A stretch of DNA of 64,000 bases, from NCBI RefSeq assembly GCF_000764205.1, contig NZ_JQDZ01000123.1, positions 124,001 through 188,000 of the forward strand. The letters run 5' to 3'. This document shows, piece after piece, positions 1-8,680 of the stretch. The stretch is from Thalassotalea sp. ND16A. Lineage in GTDB: Bacteria; Pseudomonadota; Gammaproteobacteria; Enterobacterales; Alteromonadaceae. The stretch's first letter is position 1, and the number at the start of each line of letters is the position of its first letter. The position numbers were made by a program, and so were the translations under genes. The notes under the pieces are model-generated. The model saw nothing but the letters and a program-made list of their open reading frames with translations, searched no databases and was not told the DNA's origin.

Positions 1-113
1 TGCCTATCAAACTCCTCAATGGTTTGTTCTTCTTTGGGTTTGTCAAAGTATGCGATGAGTGTATATATCTCATTAGCTGAGGATTCAATTTCTTCTACTG
101 AAATGCCTGTCAT
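1..113 (-). CDS. N-terminal part of an unidentified protein (truncated by window edge)
   Basis: An open frame on the minus strand starts at an ATG at 113 and runs to the window edge (37 residues visible, beginning MTGISVEEIESSANEIY). It is acidic and looks helical. No stop interrupts it and the start is followed by a plausible protein-like composition, but there is no strong ribosome binding site (TACAAAA before the ATG). I do not recognise the family. It would be the start of a gene that lies mostly to the left. Confidence 0.4.
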   Translation of the reverse strand, partial: MTGISVEEIESSANEIYTLIAYFDKPKEEQTIEEFDR

Positions 114-241
114 TTTTGTATCTGTCTAATTGAGTAATTACTAGCCATTAAAGCAAAATGTTTATGTTAAAACAATTCTAACCCGCTGTTTTCATTAATT
201 AACGGTCTAAAAGGTATGAATATATGATTACTTTGGTTAGC

Positions 242-280
242 TAGACCTACTATGTGGAACCCCAGTAAAAGGCCGAGTGC
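242..280 (-). pseudogene. Short diverged fragment resembling comM codons ~28-40
   Basis: Read on the minus strand this stretch encodes LLLGFHIVGLAN. The intact comM nearby encodes GLPGFHIVGLAE at the corresponding place (about 3195-3235). Aligned without gaps, the two DNA stretches agree at roughly two thirds of positions. The mismatches fall almost entirely on third codon positions, the pattern of a once-coding homologue rather than chance. The similarity stops abruptly on both sides. It may be a relic of a second comM allele or of an integration event into comM. The match is short, so confidence is limited. Confidence 0.4.
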
Positions 281-370
281 GGCGGATCAGCTCAGCGGCG
301 GCGATAAAACCATTTGAATTGGGCATCTGTTACTTGAAGAAACGTATGGACGAACGGCAAGTAAATAGGC

Positions 371-413
371 CACCCACTGTAACCTTAGCTTACTTGGTTT
401 CAGTGGGTGTTTT
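371..413 (+). terminator. Long hairpin followed by a short T run
   Basis: CACCCACTG at 371-379 pairs with CAGTGGGTG at 401-409, with an inner AACC/GGTT extension, followed by TTTTC. It has the form of an intrinsic terminator on the plus strand, but no gene ends directly upstream. It might end a short RNA transcribed from the GC-richer 250-370 stretch. Confidence 0.4.
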
Positions 414-653
414 CATTTGCCCATATTTTTCAAAATAAATGATATTTTTCGGAATAATTGAGAACGGTTGTAAGTGAGGCGAAATCGGGTCTCATTTTGA
501 CGGCGAAAGCTCACTTACTTGTAAATTGGTTTTAATTACTTTTAGCCAGGTGTTGTAGTTGGCCTTTAGGTTAATCAGATATTTAGGATTGCTCGAACAA
601 AACTGGATGATGAAAACCGTTAAGCATTGACTTATATTCGAATCGGTATTGTG

Positions 654-1568
654 TTATCTGGACGAATACACTTTGGCAATGAGTTCATTGTTTTTCATTA
701 AATCAACGATAATAGTATCTTGTTTTAATATGCTGTTTAACTCTCTTTTAAATACGCTCAATGCTTTTTCATTATCATTAGGGTTTTGCAAGTGGTTCAA
801 GTAATCTTGTGATAGTACTAAGTTTAAATTTGCAATATAGCCAGAGCGTTCAGCAAGTTTTACGGCATCTTTAGATAACCACTTTAGTACTTTTATTAGC
901 AACTCTTTTTGGCTGTGTAACTCATTGATTGCATTCGGCACTGATGCTGGTCTGCCTATATTCCACACGGGTTCATGGTGAAATGCTTTATTTCTAAATG
1001 TTTGTATCGCTTGGATGTGGGTGTGGATATTAACTCTACCCCTATGTCCTCTTGGTAGATTAGGAAATACAGGGCGAATTAATGCGGGCCATAACGCTTG
1101 AGGGTTACGATTAACCTCAAAAGGCACTCTAAATAAATTTGTCCAGAATCCAAAGGTCATTTTAGCTACTATTCTATCAGCAGATATTGTTACGTGCTTT
1201 GCAAGATTTAATTCTTGTCTGATTTGATTGCGAGCAGAATTTAGAGCACTTCCATGATATCTGACATTTCCTTGCTGTACAAAAGTAAGACTGGATATCG
1301 ATTTAGTTGCTAAGTTATCAAACCAATACCTACCTAGACTGCTTGTAGCGTGGTTATGAATAGCGTTTCTAAGTGCGACTTCTACTAACTGAATAATTGG
1401 AAAAAAGGCAGAAACAATATCTTTATTCCATAAATAGCAACCAAATAATTCAACATTACTTTTAGAGTTGAAGAAACTTTTATACTTGGCAAGCCTTGGA
1501 CCTGATATAAAAGGCTCAATTACTAAATGGTTCAATGCTCTCAACTTGACAACCTCTCTTGGTTTCAT
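654..1568 (-). CDS. Abi-family HEPN-domain protein (putative abortive-infection RNase)
   Basis: 304 residues, soluble. The N-terminal part has the signature of Abi-like proteins: RLAKYKSF, then a Leu/Trp-rich YLWN segment, then VEVALRNAIHNH at about residues 62-73. At about residues 190-197 it has RNKAFHHEPVW, an Rx4H motif of the kind that forms the RNA-cleaving site of HEPN ribonucleases and matches the usual RN..HHEP block of this family. Family members are defence proteins, often toxins acting on RNA during phage infection. No antitoxin or MNT partner lies next to it, so it appears to act alone. It sits in a small accessory patch between an unidentified gene and comM. Start ATG at 1568 has only a weak ribosome binding site. 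Family call fairly sure; actual RNase activity is inferred. Confidence 0.75.
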   Translation of the reverse strand: MKPREVVKLRALNHLVIEPFISGPRLAKYKSFFNSKSNVELFGCYLWNKDIVSAFFPIIQLVEVALRNAIHNHATSSLGRYWFDNLATKSISSLTFVQQGNVRYHGSALNSARNQIRQELNLAKHVTISADRIVAKMTFGFWTNLFRVPFEVNRNPQALWPALIRPVFPNLPRGHRGRVNIHTHIQAIQTFRNKAFHHEPVWNIGRPASVPNAINELHSQKELLIKVLKWLSKDAVKLAERSGYIANLNLVLSQDYLNHLQNPNDNEKALSVFKRELNSILKQDTIIVDLMKNNELIAKVYSSR

Positions 1569-1652
1569 GTAGATTTAGGCTATAGTCAGTAAGGATTCCT
1601 CTCCCGCCGATATAATCGAGTGGTGATGCCCTTACAATATGACGCCAGATAT

Positions 1653-1689
1653 AAACCCTCGGTGCGAAAGTGTCGAGGGTTTTTCTTTT
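1653..1689 (+). terminator. Intrinsic terminator-like hairpin between the Abi gene and comM
   Basis: AAACCCTCG (1653-1661) pairs with CGAGGGTTT (1674-1682), a perfect 9-bp stem, followed by a T-rich run on the plus strand. No plus-strand gene precedes it. On the minus strand it may help end comM transcription, although the T run is weaker on that side. Confidence 0.45.
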
Positions 1690-1780
1690 TTTGGTTTATG
1701 GAAAATCTTCAAATTTAACAAAGAAAGCGCCTATTAAGGCAAGTACAGTCTCTAGCCATTGCCAGCAATTATAAATACCA

Positions 1781-3313
1781 TTAACCGATAACACTTTCGG
1801 TCAAATGCCGGATCAGTCGGTCCATTGCCCGATAGGATAACGCCTCAATTAAATGTTCTTTGGCAATATCTTTTTGTTGTTTTAAATCGGCTATGGTGCG
1901 GGCAATTTTCAATAACTTGTGATGCGCCCGCGTCGATAGTCCAAGCTTCTCTACCGCCAGTTCTAAAAATTCACAATCTTCATCAGTTAAGTAGCAATGC
2001 TGTTTAAGTTCAGGGCTGGTTAAGTAAGCATTCGCCTTGCCTTGGCGGTTAAGTTGTATTTGCCGGCAGTTATGTACCCGCTGACTTATTGTTTTACTGC
2101 TTTCATTATTATTTGGGTTGTTGTTCCATAAGCCTTTGGGTAATCGACAGACTTCCAATTGAATGTCGATACGATCCAAAAAGGGTCCGGATAACTTATT
2201 TAAGTAACGCAGTACTTGCTCTGGTGTGCTACGTTTATCGGTATAAAAACCGGTTGGGCTAGGGTTCATCGCCGCCACCAGTTGGAACTTAGCCGGGTAG
2301 GTCATCTTGTGCAATGCTCTGGAGATGGTGACTTCCCCCGACTCCATCGGCTCTCTTAAGACATCGAGCACCCTGCGATTATATTCGGGCAGTTCATCGA
2401 GAAATAATACCCCGTTATGCGCCAATGATATTTCGCCTGGCACTGGCTGGCTGCCGCCACCGACCAGCGCTGCCGCCGAGGCGGTATGATGTGGCGCTCG
2501 AAATGGCCGTTTGAGCCAATAGTTATTATTGAGATTGTGTGCACAAATCGAATGAATTGCTGCAGTTTCTAATGATTCTTCTGTGGTCATCGGCGGTAAA
2601 ATGCCGGGCAGTCGGCTTGCCAGCATCGTCTTTCCGGTACCAGGGGGGCCAATAAAAAGCAGGTTATGCGCGCCGGACGCGGCCAGTTCTAATGCCCTTT
2701 TTGCCAATGGCTGGCCGATCACATCCTTGATGTCATTGCTATCTATATCTGCGACGAAATGCTCTTGTTCTACCGGCTGATACTGCATCAAAGGTAGCGG
2801 TTGTTGCCGGGCAAAATGCGGAAATAGTTCGTTTAAATGCCGTAAGGCGATGATGCTTGCTGCGTTTACTCGACAGGCTTGCCTGGCATTACTCTCGGGC
2901 AATACCAGAGTGCGTTGGCTGTTTCTGCTGGCAATGGCCAAGGGGATTTCACCGATAATGGCGCGCAACTCGCCCGATAAGGCCAACTCGCCGGCAAATT
3001 CGTAATTGAGCAACTCCTGGCTGGGTATTTGTTCCGAGGCGGCCAATATACCGATGGCAATCGGCAAGTCGAAATGGCCACCTTCTTTGGGCAAGTCTGC
3101 CGGCGCTAAATTGACGATGATTTTTCGCGCCGGAAATTCAAAGCCGCAGTTGATGATGGCGCTGCGCACCCGAGATTTTGACTCTTTTACCGAGGTTTCC
3201 GCCAGACCGACAATATGAAATCCGGGTAAACCGGCGCTTAAGTGTATTTCGATGGTGACTAATGGCGATTCTAATCCAATTCGAGCGCGTGAGTAGATGC
3301 ATGCGAGGGCCAT
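1781..3313 (-). CDS. comM: ComM/YifB family Mg-chelatase-like AAA+ ATPase
   Basis: 510 residues, the usual length. The N-terminal ChlI-like domain contains SAGLPGFHIVGLAETSVKES. The AAA+ core has a Walker A at about residue 220 (GPPGTGKTMLASRLPG), RAPHHTAS and a Walker B-like GVLFLDELPE, and the Mg_chelatase C-terminal domain closes the protein. ComM is a hexameric helicase that drives branch migration of incoming single-stranded DNA during natural transformation. It lies directly upstream of and divergent from ilvL-ilvGMEDA, the same arrangement as yifB-ilvL in E. coli. Together with the type IV pilus genes at the other end of the window it is consistent with a transformable ancestry. The gene is intact even though comM is a known insertion hotspot. 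Confidence 0.95.
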   Translation of the reverse strand: MALACIYSRARIGLESPLVTIEIHLSAGLPGFHIVGLAETSVKESKSRVRSAIINCGFEFPARKIIVNLAPADLPKEGGHFDLPIAIGILAASEQIPSQELLNYEFAGELALSGELRAIIGEIPLAIASRNSQRTLVLPESNARQACRVNAASIIALRHLNELFPHFARQQPLPLMQYQPVEQEHFVADIDSNDIKDVIGQPLAKRALELAASGAHNLLFIGPPGTGKTMLASRLPGILPPMTTEESLETAAIHSICAHNLNNNYWLKRPFRAPHHTASAAALVGGGSQPVPGEISLAHNGVLFLDELPEYNRRVLDVLREPMESGEVTISRALHKMTYPAKFQLVAAMNPSPTGFYTDKRSTPEQVLRYLNKLSGPFLDRIDIQLEVCRLPKGLWNNNPNNNESSKTISQRVHNCRQIQLNRQGKANAYLTSPELKQHCYLTDEDCEFLELAVEKLGLSTRAHHKLLKIARTIADLKQQKDIAKEHLIEALSYRAMDRLIRHLTESVIG

Positions 3314-3513
3314 AAAAAATCCATTTTTTTAACTATCCTTGTCTGTTAATTGTAGTTGTAATCGAGGAAATCGCGATTAAATATATTTATTTAGTAAAGG
3401 TGAATAAGTATTTAGTTATTAGTTATTCATTAAAAAAGCTTGTGACCAACATTTAGCTATGGTAAAAATACATCACTTGCAAAAATTATTAAAAAACTAA
3501 GCAAAGCTAAATT

Positions 3514-3585
3514 ATGAAAAACTTACACCTGATTATTAACCGTGTCGTCGTAGTGATTATTACATCATTGCGGGCTAGGTGTTGA
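3514..3585 (+). CDS. ilvL: ilv operon leader peptide
   Basis: A 23-codon ORF (too short for routine gene finders) starts at ATG 3514 and reads MKNLHLIINRVVVVIITSL followed by four more residues and TGA. It contains an uninterrupted run of four Val codons flanked by paired Ile codons and several Leu codons, exactly the three amino acids made by the downstream operon. A terminator hairpin follows 24 bases after the stop. By analogy with E. coli ilvL, ribosome stalling at these codons when charged tRNA is scarce would prevent terminator formation. Confidence 0.9.
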   Translation: MKNLHLIINRVVVVIITSLRARC

Positions 3586-3609
3586 GTTAAGAGAAATAAC
3601 GAAATATTC

Positions 3610-3644
3610 AACCCCCGCTTCGCAAGAACCGGGGGTTTTTTTTA
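3610..3644 (+). terminator. Attenuator terminator of the ilv leader
   Basis: AACCCCC (3610-3616) pairs with GGGGGTT (3631-3637), followed by an eight-T run. It lies between the leader peptide ORF and ilvG, in the place expected for transcription attenuation of a branched-chain amino acid operon. Confidence 0.88.
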
Positions 3645-3735
3645 TATGGACATAATTATGCTTGGTAGGCAGGGATAGCCTAAAGAAAGAATTATTTATA
3701 GGGCTTTAACCAGCCAATTCAATTGAGACGAGTAG

Positions 3736-5394
3736 ATGACTGGCGCAGAATTAACATTACAAATATTACAACAGCATGGCGTAGATAGCGTATTTGGTTA
3801 CCCGGGCGGTGCCATTATGCCGTTGTATGATGCAATTTATGACAGCCCGATAAAGCATTTTTTATGTCGACACGAACAAGGCGCTGCCTTTGCTGCTGTC
3901 GGCTATGCCAGAGCCAGTAAGAAAGTAGGCGTTTGTTTAGCGACTTCAGGGCCTGGCGCGACCAATTTAATAACCGGCCTTGCCGATGCGATGAGCGATT
4001 CTGTTCCTGTGGTTGCAATTACCGGCCAGGTACCAACCGTTGCTATGGGCAGTGATGCGTTCCAGGAAGTGGATATTATTGGTTTATCACTGGCGGTTAC
4101 CAAACACTGTGTGCAGGTGACGAACGTCGAGGACATTCCTACTGCCATTGAAGAAGCCATTAGCATCGCGCTATCAGGCCGAATGGGACCGGTATTGATT
4201 GATATACCAAAAGATATTCAGGTTGCCGAGACTCAGGTTGGTGGCAAGGGTCCAATGAATGGCAACGGTCCGACGGCTGTCGACTGTCATCATGATCTCG
4301 CGATTGAACAAGCGAAAACATTAATCAGCCAGGCGAAGAAACCGGTGCTTTATGTTGGCGGTGGTGTTGGCATGGCCGATGCGGTGAGTGAATTAAGAGA
4401 ATTTTCTCAGCTCAGCAAAATACCGAGCGTGTCAACATTGAAAGGTTTAGGTACTGTTGCCGCTGACGATGAATATTATTTGGGCATGCTCGGCATGCAT
4501 GGCACTAAAGCGGCAAATTATGCGGTTCAACAGTGTGATTTATTAATTGCCGTTGGTGCTCGTTTTGATGACCGGGTTACCGGTAAATTAAAAGAATTTG
4601 CCAGCAATGCCAAAGTGATTCATTTTGATATTGACCAGGCGGAAGTGAACAAGCGACGTCTGGTTGATGTGGCGCTATTAGGCGATTTGAAAGTGAATTT
4701 GCCGGCCACGGCAGTGACTACCGACATTGCCCCGTGGCAACAATATTGCCGACGGATGATTATTGATTTTGCCTGGCAATATGATCACCCGGGCGAGAAA
4801 ATTTTTGCACCGGCCTTGTTAAACAAACTGAGCCAGCTAATGCCAGATACGACTGTGGTTACTACCGATGTTGGTCAGCATCAGATGTGGACGGCACAGC
4901 ATATGGCCTTTGCTCAGCCGGAAAACTTTTTATCCAGTGGTGGCCAGGGGGCGATGGGCTTTGGCTTGCCGGCAGCCATAGGGGCACAGGTCTCTCGACC
5001 AAACGATACCGTGATCGCGGTCTCTGGCGACGGCTCCTTTATGATGAATGTGCAAGAGCTGGCGACATTAAAGCGCTACGGCATTCCGGTAAAAATAGTG
5101 CTAATCGATAATGCCCGCCTTGGCATGGTGCGCCAATGGCAGCAAATATTTTTTGAAGAACGATACAGTGAAACCGATTTAAGTGATAATCCTGATTTTG
5201 TGATGTTGGCGCAAGCGTTTGATATTAAAGGACAGGTGATCACTACCAAGCAGCAGGTTGACGCTGCACTTAAAGAAATGCTCGCGCATGATGGGCCTTA
5301 TCTATTACAGGTACGAATAGATGAATTAGACAATGTCTGGCCCTTAGTACCACCTAATGCTGCCAACGAAGCTATGCTTGAATCGGTGAAATAA
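3736..5394 (+). CDS. ilvG: Acetolactate synthase II large subunit
   Basis: 552 residues, full length. Thiamine diphosphate enzyme that condenses two pyruvates to acetolactate, or pyruvate and 2-oxobutyrate to acetohydroxybutyrate, the first common step of Val, Leu and Ile synthesis. The N-terminal PYR domain has [15 protein letters not shown] and [16 protein letters not shown] (catalytic Glu). The central domain follows, and the C-terminal PP domain has the TDVGQHQMW and [12 protein letters not shown] (about residue 430) cofactor-binding blocks. The frame is uninterrupted, unlike the frameshifted ilvG of E. coli K-12. It is the first structural gene of ilvGMEDA, 92 bases after the attenuator. 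Confidence 0.97.
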   Translation: MTGAELTLQILQQHGVDSVFGYPGGAIMPLYDAIYDSPIKHFLCRHEQGAAFAAVGYARASKKVGVCLATSGPGATNLITGLADAMSDSVPVVAITGQVPTVAMGSDAFQEVDIIGLSLAVTKHCVQVTNVEDIPTAIEEAISIALSGRMGPVLIDIPKDIQVAETQVGGKGPMNGNGPTAVDCHHDLAIEQAKTLISQAKKPVLYVGGGVGMADAVSELREFSQLSKIPSVSTLKGLGTVAADDEYYLGMLGMHGTKAANYAVQQCDLLIAVGARFDDRVTGKLKEFASNAKVIHFDIDQAEVNKRRLVDVALLGDLKVNLPATAVTTDIAPWQQYCRRMIIDFAWQYDHPGEKIFAPALLNKLSQLMPDTTVVTTDVGQHQMWTAQHMAFAQPENFLSSGGQGAMGFGLPAAIGAQVSRPNDTVIAVSGDGSFMMNVQELATLKRYGIPVKIVLIDNARLGMVRQWQQIFFEERYSETDLSDNPDFVMLAQAFDIKGQVITTKQQVDAALKEMLAHDGPYLLQVRIDELDNVWPLVPPNAANEAMLESVK

Positions 5395-5466
5395 ATATGT
5401 TGCATATTTATTCACTTGGTTCAGCAAGCTTTAAGGCTAGTAAGTTAACATTTTGGAGACAGGTTA

Positions 5467-5724
5467 ATGCAACAACATAACTTAACAATAACCGCTAAGC
5501 ATCAGCCGGTGGTGTTGGAAAGACTGCTACAAGTGACTCGTTATCGAGGCTTTAATGTCGTTGGCATGACTATGTTTCCGGTCAGTGAACTTGAGCAACT
5601 CACCATCGAACTGTCAGTAGTTAGTGACAAATCAGTCGATAATTTGAAAAACCAATTGTTGAAAATAATCGACATTGAGCAAATAAAGGTTGAAGATCAG
5701 GCTCTGCAAAAATTCATGGCCTAG
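5467..5724 (+). CDS. ilvM: Acetolactate synthase II small regulatory subunit
   Basis: 85 residues, the size of IlvM. A single ACT domain (residues 5-75) with the VVLERLLQVTRYRGFNV core and the TIELSVVSD strand. It would partner with IlvG and activate it; in E. coli isozyme II this short subunit gives a valine-resistant enzyme. It starts 72 bases after ilvG with a GGAGACAGGTTA ribosome binding region ahead of ATG 5467 and is followed 47 bases later by ilvE. Confidence 0.93.
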   Translation: MQQHNLTITAKHQPVVLERLLQVTRYRGFNVVGMTMFPVSELEQLTIELSVVSDKSVDNLKNQLLKIIDIEQIKVEDQALQKFMA

Positions 5725-5771
5725 TTTAACAACTATAATGGCTACAGTATTAAAGATATTAGGAAAGAAGA

Positions 5772-6698
5772 ATGGCTAAGGTTAACGCTGAAAAAATTTG
5801 GTTTAATGGAGAGTTAATGCCGTGGGCAAATGCGACGGTACATGTGATGAGTCACGCATTGCACTATGGTTCATCAGTATTTGAAGGCATTCGCGCCTAC
5901 GAAACACATAAAGGAACGTGTATTTTTCGTTTAGAAGAGCATATCGATCGTTTATTTGATTCAGCAAAAATCTATCGCATGGATATTCCATACACGCGTG
6001 AAGAAGTGATGCAAGCGTGTCGTGATTCTGTTGCCGAAAATGGCTTGAAATCGGCTTACTTACGTCCTCTTGCCTTTTTAGGCGACATTGGCATGGGTCT
6101 GCGTCCGGCGCCAGATGCACAAGCGGATCTAATGGTAGCGGCCTTTAGTTGGGAAGCTTATTTAGGTGCCGATGCCATGGAAAATGGCGTTGATGTAGGT
6201 GTTTCTTCATGGAATCGCTTAGCGCCTAATACTATGCCGACTGCCGCAAAAGCCGGTGGTAACTACCTATCTTCACAACTTATTTCAAGAGAAGCGCATC
6301 GTCATGGTTATACCGAAGGTATCGCACTGGATGTGAATAATTACGTCAGTGAAGGCGCCGGTCAAAACTTATTTTTAGTGCGTAAAGGCATTATTTATAC
6401 GCCACCAGGGTCGTGCTCAATTTTATCCGGTCTAACTCGTGATACCGTGATCACCCTTGCCAACGACTTAGGTTATGAAGTGCGTGAAGAACTGATCGCT
6501 CGTGAAACCTTATACCTTGCCGATGAATTTTTCATGTGTGGCACCGCCACAGAAATTGTTCCGGTAAGTACTGTTGATGGCATTCAAGTGGGTAGTGGTA
6601 AGCGTGGTGAAGTCACCAAGAAAATCCAGGATGCCTTCTTTGGTATGTTTGACGGTAGCACTGAAGTGAAATCTGGCTGGTTAGATCCAGTAAAATAA
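5772..6698 (+). CDS. ilvE: Branched-chain amino acid aminotransferase
   Basis: 308 residues. Fold-type IV PLP enzyme that transfers the amino group from glutamate to the 2-oxo acids of Val, Leu and Ile. Recognisable blocks are KIWFNGELMPW at the N terminus, HYGSSVFEGIRAYET, the PLP lysine in AKAGGNYL (Lys about 160), and the C-terminal EFFMCGTATEIVPV loop. Length and motifs match E. coli IlvE (309 residues). Ribosome binding site AGGAAAGAAG before ATG 5772. Third gene of the operon. Confidence 0.97.
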   Translation: MAKVNAEKIWFNGELMPWANATVHVMSHALHYGSSVFEGIRAYETHKGTCIFRLEEHIDRLFDSAKIYRMDIPYTREEVMQACRDSVAENGLKSAYLRPLAFLGDIGMGLRPAPDAQADLMVAAFSWEAYLGADAMENGVDVGVSSWNRLAPNTMPTAAKAGGNYLSSQLISREAHRHGYTEGIALDVNNYVSEGAGQNLFLVRKGIIYTPPGSCSILSGLTRDTVITLANDLGYEVREELIARETLYLADEFFMCGTATEIVPVSTVDGIQVGSGKRGEVTKKIQDAFFGMFDGSTEVKSGWLDPVK

Positions 6699-6751
6699 TG
6701 TGCCTAATGCGCATATTATAAACCCAACAATTTAGTTAGAAAGGAAATACA

Positions 6752-8611
6752 ATGCCACAATTGAAATCGGCAACTTCTACTCAAGGTCGCAATATGGCTG
6801 GCGCTCGTGCTTTATGGCGCGCTACTGGCATGACAGATGGGGATTTTGGCAAGCCTATTATCGCCGTGGTGAACTCGTTCACCCAGTTTGTTCCTGGCCA
6901 TGTGCACTTAAAAGATATGGGGCAGTTGGTTGCTGGGGCAATTGAAGAAGCTGGTGGTGTGGCGAAAGAGTTTAATACCATCGCGGTTGATGACGGTATT
7001 GCCATGGGTCACAGCGGTATGCTTTATAGTTTACCGTCACGCGATCTTATCGCTGACTCGGTAGAATATATGGTAAATGCCCATTGCGCTGATGCCATGG
7101 TATGTATTTCAAACTGTGACAAAATCACCCCAGGCATGTTGATGGCAGCGATGCGCCTTAACATTCCTGTTATTTTTGTTTCTGGCGGTCCAATGGAAGC
7201 GGGTAAAACTAAGCTTTCCGAGCAAATAATCAAACTCGATTTAGTGGACGCGATGATCCAGGGTGCCGATCCAAAAGTATCTGACGCACAATCTGAGCAA
7301 GTAGAACGTTCAGCATGCCCTACTTGTGGTTCATGTTCTGGTATGTTCACCGCTAACTCAATGAACTGTTTAGCTGAAGCATTAGGTTTAGCGCTGCCAG
7401 GGAACGGTTCAATGTTAGCGACTCATAGCGATCGCGAACAACTGTTCTTAGACGCCGGTAAGCAAATAGTTAACTTAACTAAACGTTATTACCAAGACAA
7501 CGATGAGTCAGCTTTACCACGTAATATTGCCAGTAAAGCTGCTTTTGCCAACGCTATGTGTCTAGATATTGCGATGGGTGGTTCAACCAATACCATATTG
7601 CATTTACTCGCCACAGCACAAGAAGCGGAAATAGATTACACCATGGAAGACATGGATAAATTATCACGCATTGTGCCGCAGTTATGTAAAGTTGCGCCAT
7701 CAACGCCTGAATATCATATGGAAGATGTGCATCGCGCAGGAGGGGTAGTCGCTATCTTAGGTGAATTGGCACGCGCTAATTTATTAACTACCGATGTGCC
7801 AAATGTGTTAGGTACTACCTTAGCTGATGTCATCGCCAAATATGATATTACCGTCACCGACGATGAAGATGTTAAAACATTCTACCGTGCCGGACCTGCT
7901 GGTATTCGTACCACGAAAGCGTTTAGCCAGGATTGTCGCTGGGATACCTTAGACGATGACAGAGAAAATGGTTGTATTCGTAATCTTGAAAATGCTTTTT
8001 CTACAGAAGGTGGTTTAGCGGTACTTTCCGGTAATATTGCTGTCGACGGTTGTGTTGTTAAAACCGCTGGCGTATCAGACGATAACCTAACCTTTACCGG
8101 TCCGGCGCATATTTTTGAAAGCCAGGATGCTGCAGTAGCGGGTATTTTAGATGGCAAAGTAGTGGCTGGCGAAGTCGTTGTTATACGTTACGAAGGCCCT
8201 AAAGGTGGCCCAGGTATGCAAGAAATGCTTTACCCAACCACGTATTTAAAATCGATGGGCTTAGGTAAAGCATGTGCGTTGTTAACGGATGGGCGCTTCT
8301 CTGGTGGTACATCAGGTTTATCAATTGGCCATGTTTCTCCAGAAGCTGCTGCCGGTGGTACTATTGGCTTGGTTGAGCAAGGCGACATTATTCATATCGA
8401 TATTCCTAACCGTTCGATTAAATTAGAACTTTCTGAAGATGTACTTGCAGCTCGTCGGGTGGCGATGGAAGCAAAAGGCAGAGATGCTTGGAGCCCGGTG
8501 AATCGAGATCGTCCAATTAGTTACGCGTTAAAGAATTATGCAATGTTAGCAACCAGTGCTGACAAAGGTGCTGTTAGAAATCGTGAATTACTAGATCAGC
8601 TAGGCTATTAA
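6752..8611 (+). CDS. ilvD: Dihydroxy-acid dehydratase
   Basis: 619 residues, full length. Iron-sulfur enzyme that dehydrates 2,3-dihydroxy acids to the 2-oxo acids in Val and Ile synthesis. It has the signature CDKITPGM (Cys about 122) and [19 protein letters not shown] (about 188-206), whose cysteines with the first one are expected to hold the cluster, plus the C-terminal [19 protein letters not shown] block. Ribosome binding site AGAAAGGAAATACA before ATG 6752. Fourth gene of the operon, 18 bases ahead of the next frame. Confidence 0.97.
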   Translation: MPQLKSATSTQGRNMAGARALWRATGMTDGDFGKPIIAVVNSFTQFVPGHVHLKDMGQLVAGAIEEAGGVAKEFNTIAVDDGIAMGHSGMLYSLPSRDLIADSVEYMVNAHCADAMVCISNCDKITPGMLMAAMRLNIPVIFVSGGPMEAGKTKLSEQIIKLDLVDAMIQGADPKVSDAQSEQVERSACPTCGSCSGMFTANSMNCLAEALGLALPGNGSMLATHSDREQLFLDAGKQIVNLTKRYYQDNDESALPRNIASKAAFANAMCLDIAMGGSTNTILHLLATAQEAEIDYTMEDMDKLSRIVPQLCKVAPSTPEYHMEDVHRAGGVVAILGELARANLLTTDVPNVLGTTLADVIAKYDITVTDDEDVKTFYRAGPAGIRTTKAFSQDCRWDTLDDDRENGCIRNLENAFSTEGGLAVLSGNIAVDGCVVKTAGVSDDNLTFTGPAHIFESQDAAVAGILDGKVVAGEVVVIRYEGPKGGPGMQEMLYPTTYLKSMGLGKACALLTDGRFSGGTSGLSIGHVSPEAAAGGTIGLVEQGDIIHIDIPNRSIKLELSEDVLAARRVAMEAKGRDAWSPVNRDRPISYALKNYAMLATSADKGAVRNRELLDQLGY

Positions 8612-8680
8612 GGTTAAATAGGTGAAATCATGGCGACCAGTATCGCGGCAGAGGCGCTGATTATAAAAGGAAAACAGGCG

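Larger units (their letters stand above)
121..653. other. Intergenic accessory region without a clear gene
   Basis: No convincing ORF of 60 codons or more lies here. The stretch holds a short GC-richer island (about 252-370) in AT-rich DNA, a comM-like fragment at about 242-280, and a long hairpin at 371-413. A 21-codon plus-strand ORF (252-317, beginning MWNPSKRPSAAD) overlaps the fragment. Nothing else is recognisable. Confidence 0.4.

Noticed and set aside
252-317. Plus-strand 21-codon ORF beginning MWNPSKRPSAAD
   Set aside because: No ribosome binding site, very short, and it overlaps the comM-like fragment on the other strand; I could not recognise a family.
1596-1616. Segment resembling the 3' end of a tRNA-Ser (TCCTCTCCCGCCGA) as a possible island attachment site
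   Set aside because: No T arm or CCA, no partner tRNA gene and no integrase in the window; similarity is too short.
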